A stretch of DNA of 64,000 nucleotides from Hungatella sp. UBA5385 (GCA_002409995.1 DHOR01000041.1:15632-79631), one strand, 5' to 3'; positions 17,770 to 27,122 are shown, counted from the stretch's first letter. A program made the numbers and translations. Notes: generated by a model from the letters alone, not told the origin.

Positions 17770-18384
17770 ATGAAATGTGTGATAATCGGTATTGCCGGCG
17801 GAACAGGATCGGGAAAATCAACATTTAGCAATCGTTTAAAAGCTGCATTTAAAGATGATATTGCTGTACTTTATCATGACAATTATTATAAAAACCAGGA
17901 TGAAACTTTTACAAATCGAAAGAAGATGAATTATGATCATCCCGATGCTTTTGATACAGAGCTGCTTATTTCCCATTTACAGAAATTAAGAGAGGGAGAG
18001 ACTATAGAATGTCCTGTTTATGATTATTCTGAATATAATCGTTCTGATCAGGTGGTTTTAGTAGAACCGAAAAAGGTAATTCTGGTAGAAGGAATTCTGG
18101 TTTTTGCAGACAGCAGACTGAGAGATATGTTTGATATTAAAATTTTCGTAGAGGCAGATGCAGATGAGCGAATTCTCCGCCGAGTGATCCGTGATGTAAA
18201 AGAGCGGGGCAGAGATATTGAAGGAGTGGTGGAGCAGTATCTTACTACAGTAAAGCCCATGCATTATCTCTATGTTGAACCAACCAAACCTCTGGCAGAT
18301 ATTATTATTAACAGCGGCATGAATGAAGTTGCTTTTCAGCTTGTAAAAAACAATATAGAAAAGATATTATATTCTAATTGTTAA
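17770..18384 (+). CDS. udk: Uridine kinase
   Basis: Uridine/cytidine kinase salvages nucleosides to UMP and CMP in the cytoplasm. From the ATG at 17770 (GGAGG 9 bases upstream) the protein has 204 residues. It has the P-loop GIAGGTGSGKST (residues 7-18), DNYYKNQD and the HPDAFD motif that binds nucleoside, and RRVIRDVKERGRD in the lid. A longer in-frame start at 17719 runs into the LRR gene and lacks a ribosome binding site. A nucleoside salvage role is secure. Confidence 0.93.
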   Translation: MKCVIIGIAGGTGSGKSTFSNRLKAAFKDDIAVLYHDNYYKNQDETFTNRKKMNYDHPDAFDTELLISHLQKLREGETIECPVYDYSEYNRSDQVVLVEPKKVILVEGILVFADSRLRDMFDIKIFVEADADERILRRVIRDVKERGRDIEGVVEQYLTTVKPMHYLYVEPTKPLADIIINSGMNEVAFQLVKNNIEKILYSNC

Positions 18385-18524
18385 AAAATAACAGATTAAC
18401 AAAAACCTTCTAGTTTATTATTTTTGTCTACTGCCATAATATGAGTGTAGCACAAAATAACCATGGACGAGATAATAAAAATCAACACAGCCCATGGGAA
18501 TAGATGAAAAGGAGGCATTTTATT

Positions 18525-18725
18525 ATGTCAGGAAGAAATAACACTAACGTACCAGAGGCAAGAGAAGCAATGGACCGTTTCAAAATGGAAGTAGCTAACG
18601 AATTAGGTGTTCCATTAACAAATGGTTACAACGGTAACTTAACTTCTGCACAGAATGGTTCCGTAGGCGGCTATATGGTTAAAAAGATGATCGAGGCCCA
18701 GGAAAGACAGATGGCAGGCAAATAA
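18525..18725 (+). CDS. Alpha/beta-type small acid-soluble spore protein
   Basis: A 66-residue DNA-binding protein that coats spore DNA in the forespore. It has the two family motifs: EAREAMDRFKMEVANELGV with the germination protease site-like segment, and GYNGNLTSAQNGSVGGYMVKKMIE. The ATG at 18525 is preceded by GGAGG at 9 bases; an ATG at 18504 is upstream of that site and not used. A CATAATA at 18435-18441 could be a forespore sigma-factor -10 box but the -35 is not convincing. Monocistronic, flanked by long gaps. Confidence 0.95.
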   Translation: MSGRNNTNVPEAREAMDRFKMEVANELGVPLTNGYNGNLTSAQNGSVGGYMVKKMIEAQERQMAGK

Positions 18726-18798
18726 TCTGTAAAAACAGATAAATGCTGCAATTAGCAGAAGCAAATAACATCTGCAAATAGCAGAAAAAAGAAGGGGT

Positions 18799-18829
18799 CC
18801 CTCAGCTTGTAAAAGCTGGGGGATTCTTT
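18799..18829 (+). terminator. Likely terminator after the SASP gene
   Basis: CCCTCAGCTT (18799-18808) pairs with AAGCTGGGGG (18813-18822, one T-G pair) around a 4-base loop, followed by ATTCTTT. The T-run is weak. Two imperfect direct repeats of TGCAA(A/T)TAGCAGAA lie just upstream (about 18747-18786). Confidence 0.6.
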
Positions 18830-18917
18830 AAATCCCAATATTTAATACATAAAATCCGATTGTATATCTGACAAATCCATAATATAATAGAAGATAACAA
18901 AAGAAATGAGGAAAGAC

Positions 18918-19481
18918 ATGAGAGTTATAGCAGGAAAAGCCAGAAGACTAATATTGAAAACTTTGGAAGGTCAGGATACAAGACCTACAACCGATAGAAT
19001 CAAAGAAACCCTATTTAATATGATCAATCAGGACATGCCCGACTGCTTGTTTTTAGATTTATTTTCAGGAAGCGGGGGGATCGGCATTGAAGCATTAAGC
19101 AGAGGAGCCAGACTTGCCGTTATGATTGAGAATAATCCCAAAGCTGCTGAATGCATCAGAGAAAACTTAAAAACCACCAGATTAGAAGATAATGCCATTG
19201 TTATGGGCTGTGATGCGTTAACAGGACTGCAGAGGCTGGAAGGAAAGGATTATATCTTTGATTTCGTATTTATGGACCCGCCTTATGACCGGGAGCTGGA
19301 ACAGCAGATATTTAAATACCTTGCAGATTCTTCTCTGATTAACGAAGATTCTACCATTATTACAGAAGGTTCTCTTGAAACTGATTTCAGTTATATAGAA
19401 GAACTTGGTTTCAGCGTAAAGAAGGAAAAGATATATAAAACCAATAAGCATATATTTATTACAAAGGAGGTGTCTTTATGA
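18918..19481 (+). CDS. rsmD: 16S rRNA (guanine966-N2)-methyltransferase RsmD
   Basis: RsmD methylates G966 of 16S rRNA in the 30S subunit. From ATG 18918 (MRVIAGKARR, preceded by AGGAAAG) the protein has 187 residues; the upstream ATG 18906 lacks a ribosome binding site. The SAM motif is LFLDLFSGSGGIGIEALSRGA and the catalytic motif is FMDPPYD. The stop overlaps coaD by 4 bases (ATGA). The rsmD-coaD pair is the ylbH-coaD pair of B. subtilis. Confidence 0.94.
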   Translation: MRVIAGKARRLILKTLEGQDTRPTTDRIKETLFNMINQDMPDCLFLDLFSGSGGIGIEALSRGARLAVMIENNPKAAECIRENLKTTRLEDNAIVMGCDALTGLQRLEGKDYIFDFVFMDPPYDRELEQQIFKYLADSSLINEDSTIITEGSLETDFSYIEELGFSVKKEKIYKTNKHIFITKEVSL

Positions 19482-19972
19482 GAAAGGCAGTATACCCGGG
19501 AAGCTTCGATCCAGTGACTCTGGGACATCTTGATATCATAGAACGGTCATCCCGTATGTGCGATTGTTTAATCGTGGGAGTTTTGAATAATAATTCGAAA
19601 ACGCCGTTGTTTTCTGTGGAAGAACGTGTTAATATGTTAAAGAACCTAACAAAAGATATTCCTAATGTAGAGATTAAAACATTTGATGGTCTTTTGGTTG
19701 ACTTTGTCCGTGAGTGTGATGCTGATGTTGTAATCAGGGGACTTCGGGCAATCACTGATTTTGAATATGAATTACAGATGGCTCAGACCAATCATGTGAT
19801 TGCACCTGAGATTGACACTGTATTTTTAACTACAAATTTAAAGTATTCCTACTTAAGCTCCAGTATTGTGAAGGAAGTAGCCGCCTTTGGCGGAGATATT
19901 ACCGCTTTTGTGAAACCCGAAATTGCTGAGCTCATAAAAGAAAGAATGGAAGAGAGAAAGAATAAAAAGTAA
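19478..19972 (+). CDS. coaD: Pantetheine-phosphate adenylyltransferase
   Basis: CoaD transfers AMP from ATP to 4'-phosphopantetheine, the penultimate step of coenzyme A synthesis. The 164-residue protein begins MRKAVYPGSFDPVTLGHLD with the nucleotidyltransferase motif T-x-GH, then the RGLRAITDFEYE block and the YSYLSSSIVKE motif. AAGGAGG precedes the ATG, which overlaps the rsmD stop. Confidence 0.97.
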   Translation: MRKAVYPGSFDPVTLGHLDIIERSSRMCDCLIVGVLNNNSKTPLFSVEERVNMLKNLTKDIPNVEIKTFDGLLVDFVRECDADVVIRGLRAITDFEYELQMAQTNHVIAPEIDTVFLTTNLKYSYLSSSIVKEVAAFGGDITAFVKPEIAELIKERMEERKNKK

Positions 19973-19988
19973 GGAGAAATAATACATT

Positions 19989-20576
19989 ATGATGAGCAGA
20001 ATTGAACAGTTAATAGGCGAGATTGAAGAGTATATTGACGGCTGCAAATATCAGCCTTTATCCAATAGCAAGATCGTTGTAAACCGTGATGAGCTGGAAG
20101 AGCTTTTAGTTGAGCTGCGCCTGCGGGTCCCGGATGAGATTAAACAGTACCAGAAGATTATCAGCAACCGGGATGCGATTTTGAATGAAGCCCGTCAGCA
20201 GGCAGATTCTATTTTAGTACAGGCTAACCAGCAGACCAATGAACTGGTCAATGAGCATGAGATTATGCAGAAGGCTTACAGCCAGGCTCAGGAGGTTGTT
20301 GATCAGGCTAATATGCAGGCTCAGGGAATCGTAGAGCAGGCAGTTGCTGACGCCAATGCCATTCGCGAAAGCTCTGTTCAGTACACAGATGATATGTTAA
20401 AGAGTCTCCAGACCATTATCAGCCATTCCATGGAAGGCGCTCAGGGCCGTTTTGATGCATTTATGACCTCTATGCAGTCCAGCTATGATATCGTAAGTTC
20501 CAATCGTCAGGAGCTGACAGGTGCAGTTATGCAGCAGCCTGAAGAAGAAATAGCCGAAGGTATGCCAATAGAATAA
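19989..20576 (+). CDS. Coiled-coil protein, DivIVA / ATPase-H-subunit-like
   Basis: A 195-residue protein, mostly helical and predicted to be a long coiled coil. After a short N-terminal part (IEQLIGEIEEYIDGCKYQPLSNSKIVVNRDELEELL) come Ala/Gln-rich heptads (AREARQQADSILVQANQQTNELV and similar), and an acidic tail. Automatic pipelines often label such proteins V-type ATPase subunit H, but no ATPase genes are nearby, so that label is misleading. The N-terminal part is reminiscent of DivIVA/SepF-like scaffold proteins. It follows coaD by 16 bases and is convergent with ylbJ, overlapping its 3' end by 50 bases. Confidence 0.75.
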   Translation: MMSRIEQLIGEIEEYIDGCKYQPLSNSKIVVNRDELEELLVELRLRVPDEIKQYQKIISNRDAILNEARQQADSILVQANQQTNELVNEHEIMQKAYSQAQEVVDQANMQAQGIVEQAVADANAIRESSVQYTDDMLKSLQTIISHSMEGAQGRFDAFMTSMQSSYDIVSSNRQELTGAVMQQPEEEIAEGMPIE

Positions 20577-21459
20577 AGATCATTGCAGACAGAAGGCTGT
20601 GTACAGCTTTCCATGCTGTATAGTGCCGGATGGATAATCCGGCATTTTTTATAACGCTCTTTGTCTGGAAAATTCCCGACAAACCGCCGAAGGCTGCAGA
20701 GACGGCAATCCACAGTCCTGCTTTCATTCCGCCAAACGTTTGGGAGACAGCTTCCATTCCTGTGGTTATTTCTACAAACCCCAGTAAAACAGCTTTCTCA
20801 TAAGGAAGATTGATGGGAAGCTTCTTAATATAGAGAACCACAATGGAAAAAAGCATAATATACCCGCCTATTTTCACCATGACCTCACAGGAATCCATCA
20901 GGCTGTCATCAAAAGCTTTTCCTCCGCCGGAAGGAACGGGAAGGGATGGTGATTGTTCCTGGACTCTGTATAAGCTTCTGGCTGCCCAGGACAGAGGGAT
21001 CAGCGGAAGATAAACGGACAGCAGAATCAGCCATACAGGTACACAAGCAGGCAGAAGAGAGGCTGTATAACCAAGGAGGAACATAGGGCTTGGGTGATTG
21101 CAGATGGCCAGAAGGTATCTGGCTTCCTTCTCCGTCATCCTTCCCATGTCCAGAAAATCGCTGCAGTTTCTCGCTCCCATGGGATAACCGCAGAGAAGCC
21201 CGGATATTAGAACATAGCTGCCTGCATCGGACAGCTTGAAAAACCCATTTAATATGCGTTTTACGGGAAATATTAATATATGTATTGCATTAAGAGCCAC
21301 GATCACATTGGAACAGATCATAAAGGGCAGCAGTGTAGGCACTACCACAGAACCCCAGAGCATTAAACCGTTTTTAGCCCCTTCATAGGCATAGGAAGGG
21401 CGAAAGAGCAGCAGGATCAGGGCTGCTACAGAAAGCAGACGGAACAAGGATTTTTTCAT
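20527..21459 (-). CDS. ylbJ: YlbJ-like sporulation integral membrane protein
   Basis: A 310-residue membrane protein with about eight hydrophobic segments and the nucleoside-recognition/Gate type signature (GLMLWGSVVVPTLLPFMI; ISGLLCGYPMGARNCSD; ICNHPSPMFLLGY). YlbJ is needed for spore cortex formation in B. subtilis, where it also lies next to coaD. This copy is shorter than the roughly 400-residue Bacillus protein. Its last 50 bases overlap the coiled-coil gene on the other strand, and the terminator of that gene lies inside ylbJ. The start is at 21459, with AAGGATT-like sequence upstream being weak. Confidence 0.85.
   Translation of the reverse strand: MKKSLFRLLSVAALILLLFRPSYAYEGAKNGLMLWGSVVVPTLLPFMICSNVIVALNAIHILIFPVKRILNGFFKLSDAGSYVLISGLLCGYPMGARNCSDFLDMGRMTEKEARYLLAICNHPSPMFLLGYTASLLPACVPVWLILLSVYLPLIPLSWAARSLYRVQEQSPSLPVPSGGGKAFDDSLMDSCEVMVKIGGYIMLFSIVVLYIKKLPINLPYEKAVLLGFVEITTGMEAVSQTFGGMKAGLWIAVSAAFGGLSGIFQTKSVIKNAGLSIRHYTAWKAVHSLLSAMIFILLAYLRLFLLQAAA
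20624..20650 (+). terminator. Intrinsic terminator embedded in antisense ylbJ coding sequence
   Basis: TGCCGGAT (20624-20631) pairs perfectly with ATCCGGCA (20637-20644) around GGATA, then six T. It is 48 bases after the stop of the coiled-coil gene, on the plus strand, but falls within the coding sequence of ylbJ on the minus strand. Confidence 0.9.
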
Positions 21460-21510
21460 AAATACCTGAATAGATTGTTTTATATAAGTATATGAAAAGG
21501 TCTGATTGAT

Positions 21511-22320
21511 ATGATGGTGATTCTTCTTTTTATCCTGCTGTTATCCTTTTTCCATGTGACTATGATTGATTATCTCTATAATAATCCAACCTATTATCAG
21601 CTTGATGCCTATACCTGGGAAACAGATGATTTCAGAAGTATGCAGCTGGGAGAGTTGATCACTGATTCTCCCTCCATTGATTATGATGTGCTCACCAGTC
21701 TTATGGTGGAACACAGCTATGATCTCACAAAGGTCAAGGATTTAACCTGCCATACGGACCGGTTAATGACTGCCAAGCCTGAGGAATACAGGAAGCTGAA
21801 GCAAGCCTATGAAATGGTTTTAAAGGACTTAAGATATTTTCCTGTCCCTGACAATCTAAATCCTGACTCTCCTCCTGTGACTTATGAAAATGGCTGGCTG
21901 GACAAAAGAACCTATGGCGGAGAACGTGGACATGAAGGCTGTGATATCATGGGAGCGGAAATGCCCAGAGGTTATTATCCTGTCATCAGCATCACCGACG
22001 GAATCATCGAAAAATCCGGCTGGCTGGAAAAGGGCGGCTGGAGAATCGGAATTCGGGCTCCTGGAGGTTCCTATCTTTACTATGCCCATCTGTACGGCTA
22101 CAGTAGACAATGGCAGGAAGGTGATGTGGTAAAGGCAGGAGAACTGCTGGGATTTATGGGAGATACAGGCTACAGTGCAGTGGAAGGAACCACTGGGAAC
22201 TTTGATGTCCACCTTCATGTGGGAATCTACATAACAACCGATCATTCCGAAGAACTTAGTCTGAACCCATACTGGCTTCTTCGTTATCTGGAACATTATA
22301 AATTGAAATATACTTATTAA
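21511..22320 (+). CDS. M23 family metallopeptidase, membrane-anchored
   Basis: A 269-residue protein with an N-terminal membrane anchor (residues 2-20) and a C-terminal LytM/M23 domain (about 125-255). The zinc and catalytic residues are visible: H141-x3-D145 (GHEGCD), H193 (YYAHLYG) and the HLH motif H234-L-H236. M23 enzymes cut peptidoglycan cross-bridges. The anchor and a role outside the membrane are inferred. It is divergent from ylbJ and precedes rsmF by 21 bases. A cortex or sporulation role is possible given its neighbour, but unproven. Confidence 0.88.
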   Translation: MMVILLFILLLSFFHVTMIDYLYNNPTYYQLDAYTWETDDFRSMQLGELITDSPSIDYDVLTSLMVEHSYDLTKVKDLTCHTDRLMTAKPEEYRKLKQAYEMVLKDLRYFPVPDNLNPDSPPVTYENGWLDKRTYGGERGHEGCDIMGAEMPRGYYPVISITDGIIEKSGWLEKGGWRIGIRAPGGSYLYYAHLYGYSRQWQEGDVVKAGELLGFMGDTGYSAVEGTTGNFDVHLHVGIYITTDHSEELSLNPYWLLRYLEHYKLKYTY

Positions 22321-22341
22321 AGACAGAACAGGAGTAAGATT

Positions 22342-23712
22342 GTGAAAGAATTAAGACTTTCAGCAGAATACCTGGAAAACATGAAAGCTCTTCTTGGAGA
22401 AGAGGAGTTTAACCAATATATAAATAGCTTTGATGAAGAACGGGTCTATGGGCTTCGAATCAATGAAAGCAAAATCACAAAGGAAACCTTTGAGAAACAA
22501 TCAGCTTTAAACCTTACCCCGATTCCATGGATTCCCAATGGATTTTATTATGAGGGAGAAAGCCGTCCTGCCAAAGATCCCTATTATTATGCAGGACTTT
22601 ATTATCTGCAGGAGCCCAGTGCAATGACTCCTGCATTTCTGCTGCCTGTTAATCCGGGAGACAGAGTTCTTGATCTCTGCGCTGCGCCAGGCGGGAAAAG
22701 CACAGAGCTGGGAGTTAAGCTGAAGGGTCAGGGAATGTTGGTTGCCAATGATATCAGCAACACCAGAGCCAAGGCATTGTTAAAGAACTTAGAGCTGTGG
22801 GGAATTTCCAATATCTGTGTAACAAGCGAGACACCGGAGAAGCTGAGCAATGTATTTGGAACCTTCTTTGATAAAATACTCATTGATGCCCCCTGTTCAG
22901 GAGAAGGCATGTTCCGCAAAGACCCGGATATGGTAAAAAGCTATGAGGAACACGGACCTGAGTATTATGCAGAGATTCAGAAAACCATTGTGGATCAGGC
23001 TGTGCCCATGCTGCTTCCCGGCGGTATGATGCTGTATTCCACATGTACCTTCTCTGTCTGTGAGGATGAGGATATCATTCGATATATACTGAACAGCTAT
23101 GAGGATATGGAGCTGGTTCCTCTGCCTTTATTTGAAGGCGCAGAAGATGGAATCGGACTTAAGGGCTGTATCAGACTTTTCCCCCATAAGATCAAAGGCG
23201 AAGGTCATTTTATGGCTTTACTTCGTAAAAAAGAGGGAGCTGTAGGGCAGCTTATGAATAAAAACAAAAAGAAGCCAGGTAAGGCAGACAAGCGTCCTGA
23301 AGATTTGGAACGTTTTCTTACTCTCATCAGCCGGAGCTTTGATCCTTTCAGAATCTCCATTAAAAACTCCATGGTTTATTACCTTCCGGAAGGTTTTACA
23401 GATGACCTGAAGCGCCTGCGCTTCTTAAGAACAGGTTTACTTCTGGGAGAGATGAAGAAGGACAGATTTGAACCTTCACAGGCACTTGCCATGGTTCTTA
23501 AGCCTGAAGAGTTTAAAAACAGTATAGTATGGAGCAGAAACGATGAAAGGGTAATCAGATATCTAAAAGGGGAAACAATCTTCTTAAACGAGGAGGAAGG
23601 ACCTCTCACAGGCTGGTGTCTCATCTCAGTGGACGGATATCCTCTTGGCTTTGCAAAAGGAACAGGAATGACCTTGAAAAACAAATATTATCCCGGATGG
23701 CGGTGGCAATAA
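22342..23712 (+). CDS. rsmF: RsmF/RsmB-type rRNA cytosine-C5 methyltransferase
   Basis: A 456-residue RNA methyltransferase that makes 5-methylcytosine, probably in 16S rRNA. The N-terminal part has YYLQEPSAMTPA, then the SAM-binding motif VLDLCAAPGGKSTEL. The two catalytic cysteines are in DAPCSGEGMFRKDP and YSTCTFSVCEDE. The C-terminal quarter is the RsmF-specific RNA-binding extension. A GTG start (22342) has GGAG 7 bases upstream. The stop codon overlaps the next start by one base (TAATG). Confidence 0.92.
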   Translation: MKELRLSAEYLENMKALLGEEEFNQYINSFDEERVYGLRINESKITKETFEKQSALNLTPIPWIPNGFYYEGESRPAKDPYYYAGLYYLQEPSAMTPAFLLPVNPGDRVLDLCAAPGGKSTELGVKLKGQGMLVANDISNTRAKALLKNLELWGISNICVTSETPEKLSNVFGTFFDKILIDAPCSGEGMFRKDPDMVKSYEEHGPEYYAEIQKTIVDQAVPMLLPGGMMLYSTCTFSVCEDEDIIRYILNSYEDMELVPLPLFEGAEDGIGLKGCIRLFPHKIKGEGHFMALLRKKEGAVGQLMNKNKKKPGKADKRPEDLERFLTLISRSFDPFRISIKNSMVYYLPEGFTDDLKRLRFLRTGLLLGEMKKDRFEPSQALAMVLKPEEFKNSIVWSRNDERVIRYLKGETIFLNEEEGPLTGWCLISVDGYPLGFAKGTGMTLKNKYYPGWRWQ

Positions 23713-24431
23713 TGAAAGATATAAGACTTGATAAATATTTAGGTGAAATGGGAATCGGAACAAGAAGCCAGATCAAAGAAATGGCGAAGAAGGGCAGAAT
23801 TACAGTAGATGGAGTCCCTGAGAAGAAAACAGATAGAAAGGTCAACGATACTCATAGTATTGCAGTAGATGGTATCCCTGTTTCCTATGTGGATTTTGAA
23901 TACTATATGCTATATAAGCCTCAGGGAGTGGTTTCCGCCACAGAAGACAGGCTTCATGAGACAGTTATTGACCTGATTGAGGACAGAAAAAGGAATGATT
24001 TATTCCCTGTTGGACGCCTTGATATTGATACAGAGGGTCTGCTTCTCATTACCAATGATGGAGGCCTGGCCCACAACCTTCTCTCTCCCAAAAAGCATGT
24101 GAACAAGGTTTACTATGCAGAAATAGAGGGAAAGCTTCCAGAAGACCTTGTATTGCAGATGGAACAAGGGCTTGTACTGTTAAGCGGTGAGCCAACTCTC
24201 CCAGCTGATTTGGAGATTCTGGAAAATGGCAATGGAGAGAAGCCATCCCGTGTTCAGCTTACAATCAGAGAAGGAAAATATCATCAGGTAAAACGGATGT
24301 TTGAAACAGTAGACTGTAATGTGGTATACTTAAGAAGGTTGTCAATGGGGCCGCTTGTGCTGGACCCTGAATTAAAACCAGGAGAGTACAGACCTTTGAC
24401 AGATGAAGAACTTGCAGCATTAAAAGTATAG
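23712..24431 (+). CDS. RsuA-family pseudouridine synthase
   Basis: A 239-residue enzyme with an N-terminal S4 RNA-binding domain (MKDIRLDKYLGEMGIGTRSQIK) and an RsuA-type catalytic domain; GRLDIDTEGLLLI holds the catalytic aspartate (D104). It converts a uridine in rRNA to pseudouridine; RsuA acts on U516 of 16S rRNA, and the exact site here is not known. The ATG overlaps the rsmF stop by one base, so it is coupled to rsmF. Confidence 0.9.
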   Translation: MKDIRLDKYLGEMGIGTRSQIKEMAKKGRITVDGVPEKKTDRKVNDTHSIAVDGIPVSYVDFEYYMLYKPQGVVSATEDRLHETVIDLIEDRKRNDLFPVGRLDIDTEGLLLITNDGGLAHNLLSPKKHVNKVYYAEIEGKLPEDLVLQMEQGLVLLSGEPTLPADLEILENGNGEKPSRVQLTIREGKYHQVKRMFETVDCNVVYLRRLSMGPLVLDPELKPGEYRPLTDEELAALKV

Positions 24432-24440
24432 GAGCTATTT

Positions 24441-25118
24441 ATGTTAAATGAGATAAAAGCGGTGATTTTCGATCTGGATGGAACCCTGGTGGATTCCATG
24501 TGGATGTGGAAAGCCATTGATATAGAATTTTTAGGAAATTACGGATTCGACTGCCCTCCGGAGCTTCAAAGGGAGATTGAGGGGATGAGCTTTTCCGAGA
24601 CAGCAGTTTATTTTAAAGAAAGATTTAATTTAAAAGAAAGTCTTGATGAGATCAAAGAAATCTGGACAGAGATGTCTATAGAGAAGTATAGGAATGAAGT
24701 GCCTCTAAAACGAGGCGTAAAGGATTTTCTGGAGTTTTTAAGGGTGAAGAACATACCTGCAGGAATTGCCACAAGCAATGGCAGAGCAATGGTTGAGGCA
24801 GTGCTGGAATCCTTAAATATCAGCAAATATTTTAAAAAAGTTACAACAGCCTGTGAAGTAGCTTCCGGTAAACCTGCGCCGGATATTTACTTAAAGGTGG
24901 CCAATGATCTGGGGATTGCACCTGAAAACTGCCTTGTATTTGAAGATGTTCCTGCTGGAATATTAGCTGGAAAACGGGCTGGTATGAGAGTCTGTGCTAT
25001 AGATGATGATTTTTCCAGGGAGATTGAAGCGGAAAAGCGCAGCTTATCAGACTGGTTTATCCATGATTATTATGATATTTTAGATAGAAATGAGGAAATA
25101 GAAGAGTATGATGCATGA
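24441..25118 (+). CDS. HAD-superfamily hydrolase (beta-phosphoglucomutase-like)
   Basis: A 225-residue HAD subfamily I protein. Motif I is FDLDGTLVDS near residue 10, motif II TSNG around 115, and the later FEDVPAGILAGKRAGM contains motif IV. It has a helical cap typical of phosphoglycolate phosphatase/beta-PGM. The substrate cannot be predicted. It is followed by the YgiQ gene with an 11-base overlap. Confidence 0.87.
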   Translation: MLNEIKAVIFDLDGTLVDSMWMWKAIDIEFLGNYGFDCPPELQREIEGMSFSETAVYFKERFNLKESLDEIKEIWTEMSIEKYRNEVPLKRGVKDFLEFLRVKNIPAGIATSNGRAMVEAVLESLNISKYFKKVTTACEVASGKPAPDIYLKVANDLGIAPENCLVFEDVPAGILAGKRAGMRVCAIDDDFSREIEAEKRSLSDWFIHDYYDILDRNEEIEEYDA

Positions 25119-27096
25119 TTATCTTCCTATTAGCCGTGTTGATATGAATATACGCGGCTGGAGACAATGTGATTTTATCTATGTGACAGGCGATGCCTAT
25201 GTAGACCATCCTTCCTTTGGTCATGCCATCATCAGCAGACTGTTAGAAGCCCATGGGTATAAGGTTGGAATTATTGCCCAGCCGGACTGGAAAGACCCTA
25301 AAAGTATACAGGTTCTTGGAGAACCGCGGCTTGGCTTCCTGGTATCAGGAGGCAATATGGATTCCATGGTAAACCACTATTCTGTTTCCAGAAAAAAGCG
25401 GAGTCAGGATTCCTATACTCCCGGCGGAGTCATGGGAAAACGGCCGGACTATGCAACTACAGTCTACTGTAATCTGATCCGTTCCGTTTATAAAAGTGCT
25501 CCTGTGATCATAGGAGGTATTGAAGCAAGCTTAAGACGTATGGCTCATTATGATTACTGGTCTGATAAATTAAAACATTCCATATTAATAGACTCTCAGG
25601 CTGACTTGATATCCTATGGTATGGGAGAACGGTCCATTGTAGAGATAGCAGATGCCTTAAATTCAGGCATTGATATTAAAGATATTACATTTATTGAAGG
25701 AACTGTTTATAAAACGTCAAGTCTTGACAGTGTATATGATGCCCTTACTCTGCCTTCTTACTCTGCCATGAAAGCAGATAAGCTGGAATATGCCAGAAGC
25801 TATTACACACAGTCCTGTAATACTGATCCATTTATAGGCAAACGTCTGGTAGAGCCATATAAGGACAATTTATTCGTAGTTCAGAATCCGCCTTCCAAAC
25901 CTCTTACTATGGAAGAAATGGATGACGTTTATGCGCTGCCTTATATGAGAAACTATCATCCTTCCTACGAAGAACTGGGAGGTGTTCCTGCAATACGGGA
26001 GATTAAATTCAGCTTAATCAGCAACCGCGGCTGTTTTGGTGCCTGTTCCTTCTGTGCCCTGACCTTTCATCAGGGAAGAATCATTCAGTCCAGAAGCCAT
26101 CAGTCACTGATAGATGAGGCAAAGCTTTTAATAGAAGAACCTGATTTTAAGGGATATATTCATGATGTAGGCGGTCCTACCGCTGATTTCCGTTTCCCTG
26201 CCTGTGAAAAGCAGATGACAAAGGGAGCCTGCCCAACAAAGCAGTGCTTATTTCCTAAGCCATGTAAGAATTTAAATGCAGATCATTCCGATTATATTGA
26301 GCTGCTGCGTAAGCTGCGGACTCTGCCAAAGGTGAAAAAGGTATTCATCCGTTCAGGAATCCGATTTGATTATGTGCTGGCAGATAAGAATAAAAAGTTC
26401 TTAAAAGAATTGTGTCAATATCACGTCAGCGGTCAGTTAAAGGTTGCTCCTGAGCACGTGGCAGATAAGGTGTTATCTAAGATGGGTAAGCCGGAAAACT
26501 CCGTTTACCGTCAATTTGTAAAAGAATACAATGATATGAACAACCGGCTGGGAATGAAGCAATATCTGGTTCCCTACTTAATGTCATCCCACCCGGGATC
26601 AGGTCTTGATGAGGCAATTGAACTGGCTGAGTATTTAAGAGACTTAGGATATATGCCGGAACAGGTACAGGATTTTTATCCCACACCTTCCACCATTTCC
26701 ACCTGTATGTACTACACAGGTTATGATCCAAGGACAATGGAAAAGGTATATGTTCCAACCAATCCTCATGAAAAGGCAATGCAGAGAGCGCTGATTCAGT
26801 ATCGTAATCCTAAGAATTACGGACTTGTGGAAGAGGCTCTTAAAAAAGCGGGAAGAACTGATTTAATCGGTTATGATAAAAAATGCTTAATCAGACCAAG
26901 AACAGGGCGGAGTGGAGCTTCCTACGGAGCAGCAGCTTCTTCAGGAAGAAAAGATTTTTCAGGTAAAGATTCTTCAGGAAGAAGAACCTCTCAGGGAAGT
27001 AAATATTCCTACAGTACAACAGGAACTGGGAAGAAAAAAGAGAGCGGTAAGAAGAAAACAATTCGTAATGTCCATAAAAAAACCAATAACAAATAA
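25108..27096 (+). CDS. YgiQ-family radical SAM protein
   Basis: A 662-residue YgiQ/UPF0313 protein. The radical SAM motif CxxxCxxC is at C309, C313 and C316 (GCFGACSFCALTFHQG). An N-terminal domain with DAYVDHPSFGHAII and a downstream block GGPTADFRFPACEKQ are family hallmarks, as is MKQYLVPYLMSSHPGSGLD. The C-terminal tail (about 615-662) is low-complexity, rich in Ser, Gly and Lys. The substrate is unknown. It is coupled to the HAD gene. Confidence 0.93.
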   Translation: MMHDYLPISRVDMNIRGWRQCDFIYVTGDAYVDHPSFGHAIISRLLEAHGYKVGIIAQPDWKDPKSIQVLGEPRLGFLVSGGNMDSMVNHYSVSRKKRSQDSYTPGGVMGKRPDYATTVYCNLIRSVYKSAPVIIGGIEASLRRMAHYDYWSDKLKHSILIDSQADLISYGMGERSIVEIADALNSGIDIKDITFIEGTVYKTSSLDSVYDALTLPSYSAMKADKLEYARSYYTQSCNTDPFIGKRLVEPYKDNLFVVQNPPSKPLTMEEMDDVYALPYMRNYHPSYEELGGVPAIREIKFSLISNRGCFGACSFCALTFHQGRIIQSRSHQSLIDEAKLLIEEPDFKGYIHDVGGPTADFRFPACEKQMTKGACPTKQCLFPKPCKNLNADHSDYIELLRKLRTLPKVKKVFIRSGIRFDYVLADKNKKFLKELCQYHVSGQLKVAPEHVADKVLSKMGKPENSVYRQFVKEYNDMNNRLGMKQYLVPYLMSSHPGSGLDEAIELAEYLRDLGYMPEQVQDFYPTPSTISTCMYYTGYDPRTMEKVYVPTNPHEKAMQRALIQYRNPKNYGLVEEALKKAGRTDLIGYDKKCLIRPRTGRSGASYGAAASSGRKDFSGKDSSGRRTSQGSKYSYSTTGTGKKKESGKKKTIRNVHKKTNNK

Positions 27097-27122
27097 TTGA
27101 GTCCAGAAAAGAAGGGATAATA

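Noticed and set aside
18412..18441. Forespore (sigma-G) promoter for the SASP gene
   Set aside because: A CATAATA -10-like sequence exists but the -35 at correct spacing does not match; not annotated as a site.
19989..20576. V-type ATPase subunit H
   Set aside because: The similarity is only of coiled-coil type and no other ATP synthase genes are near.
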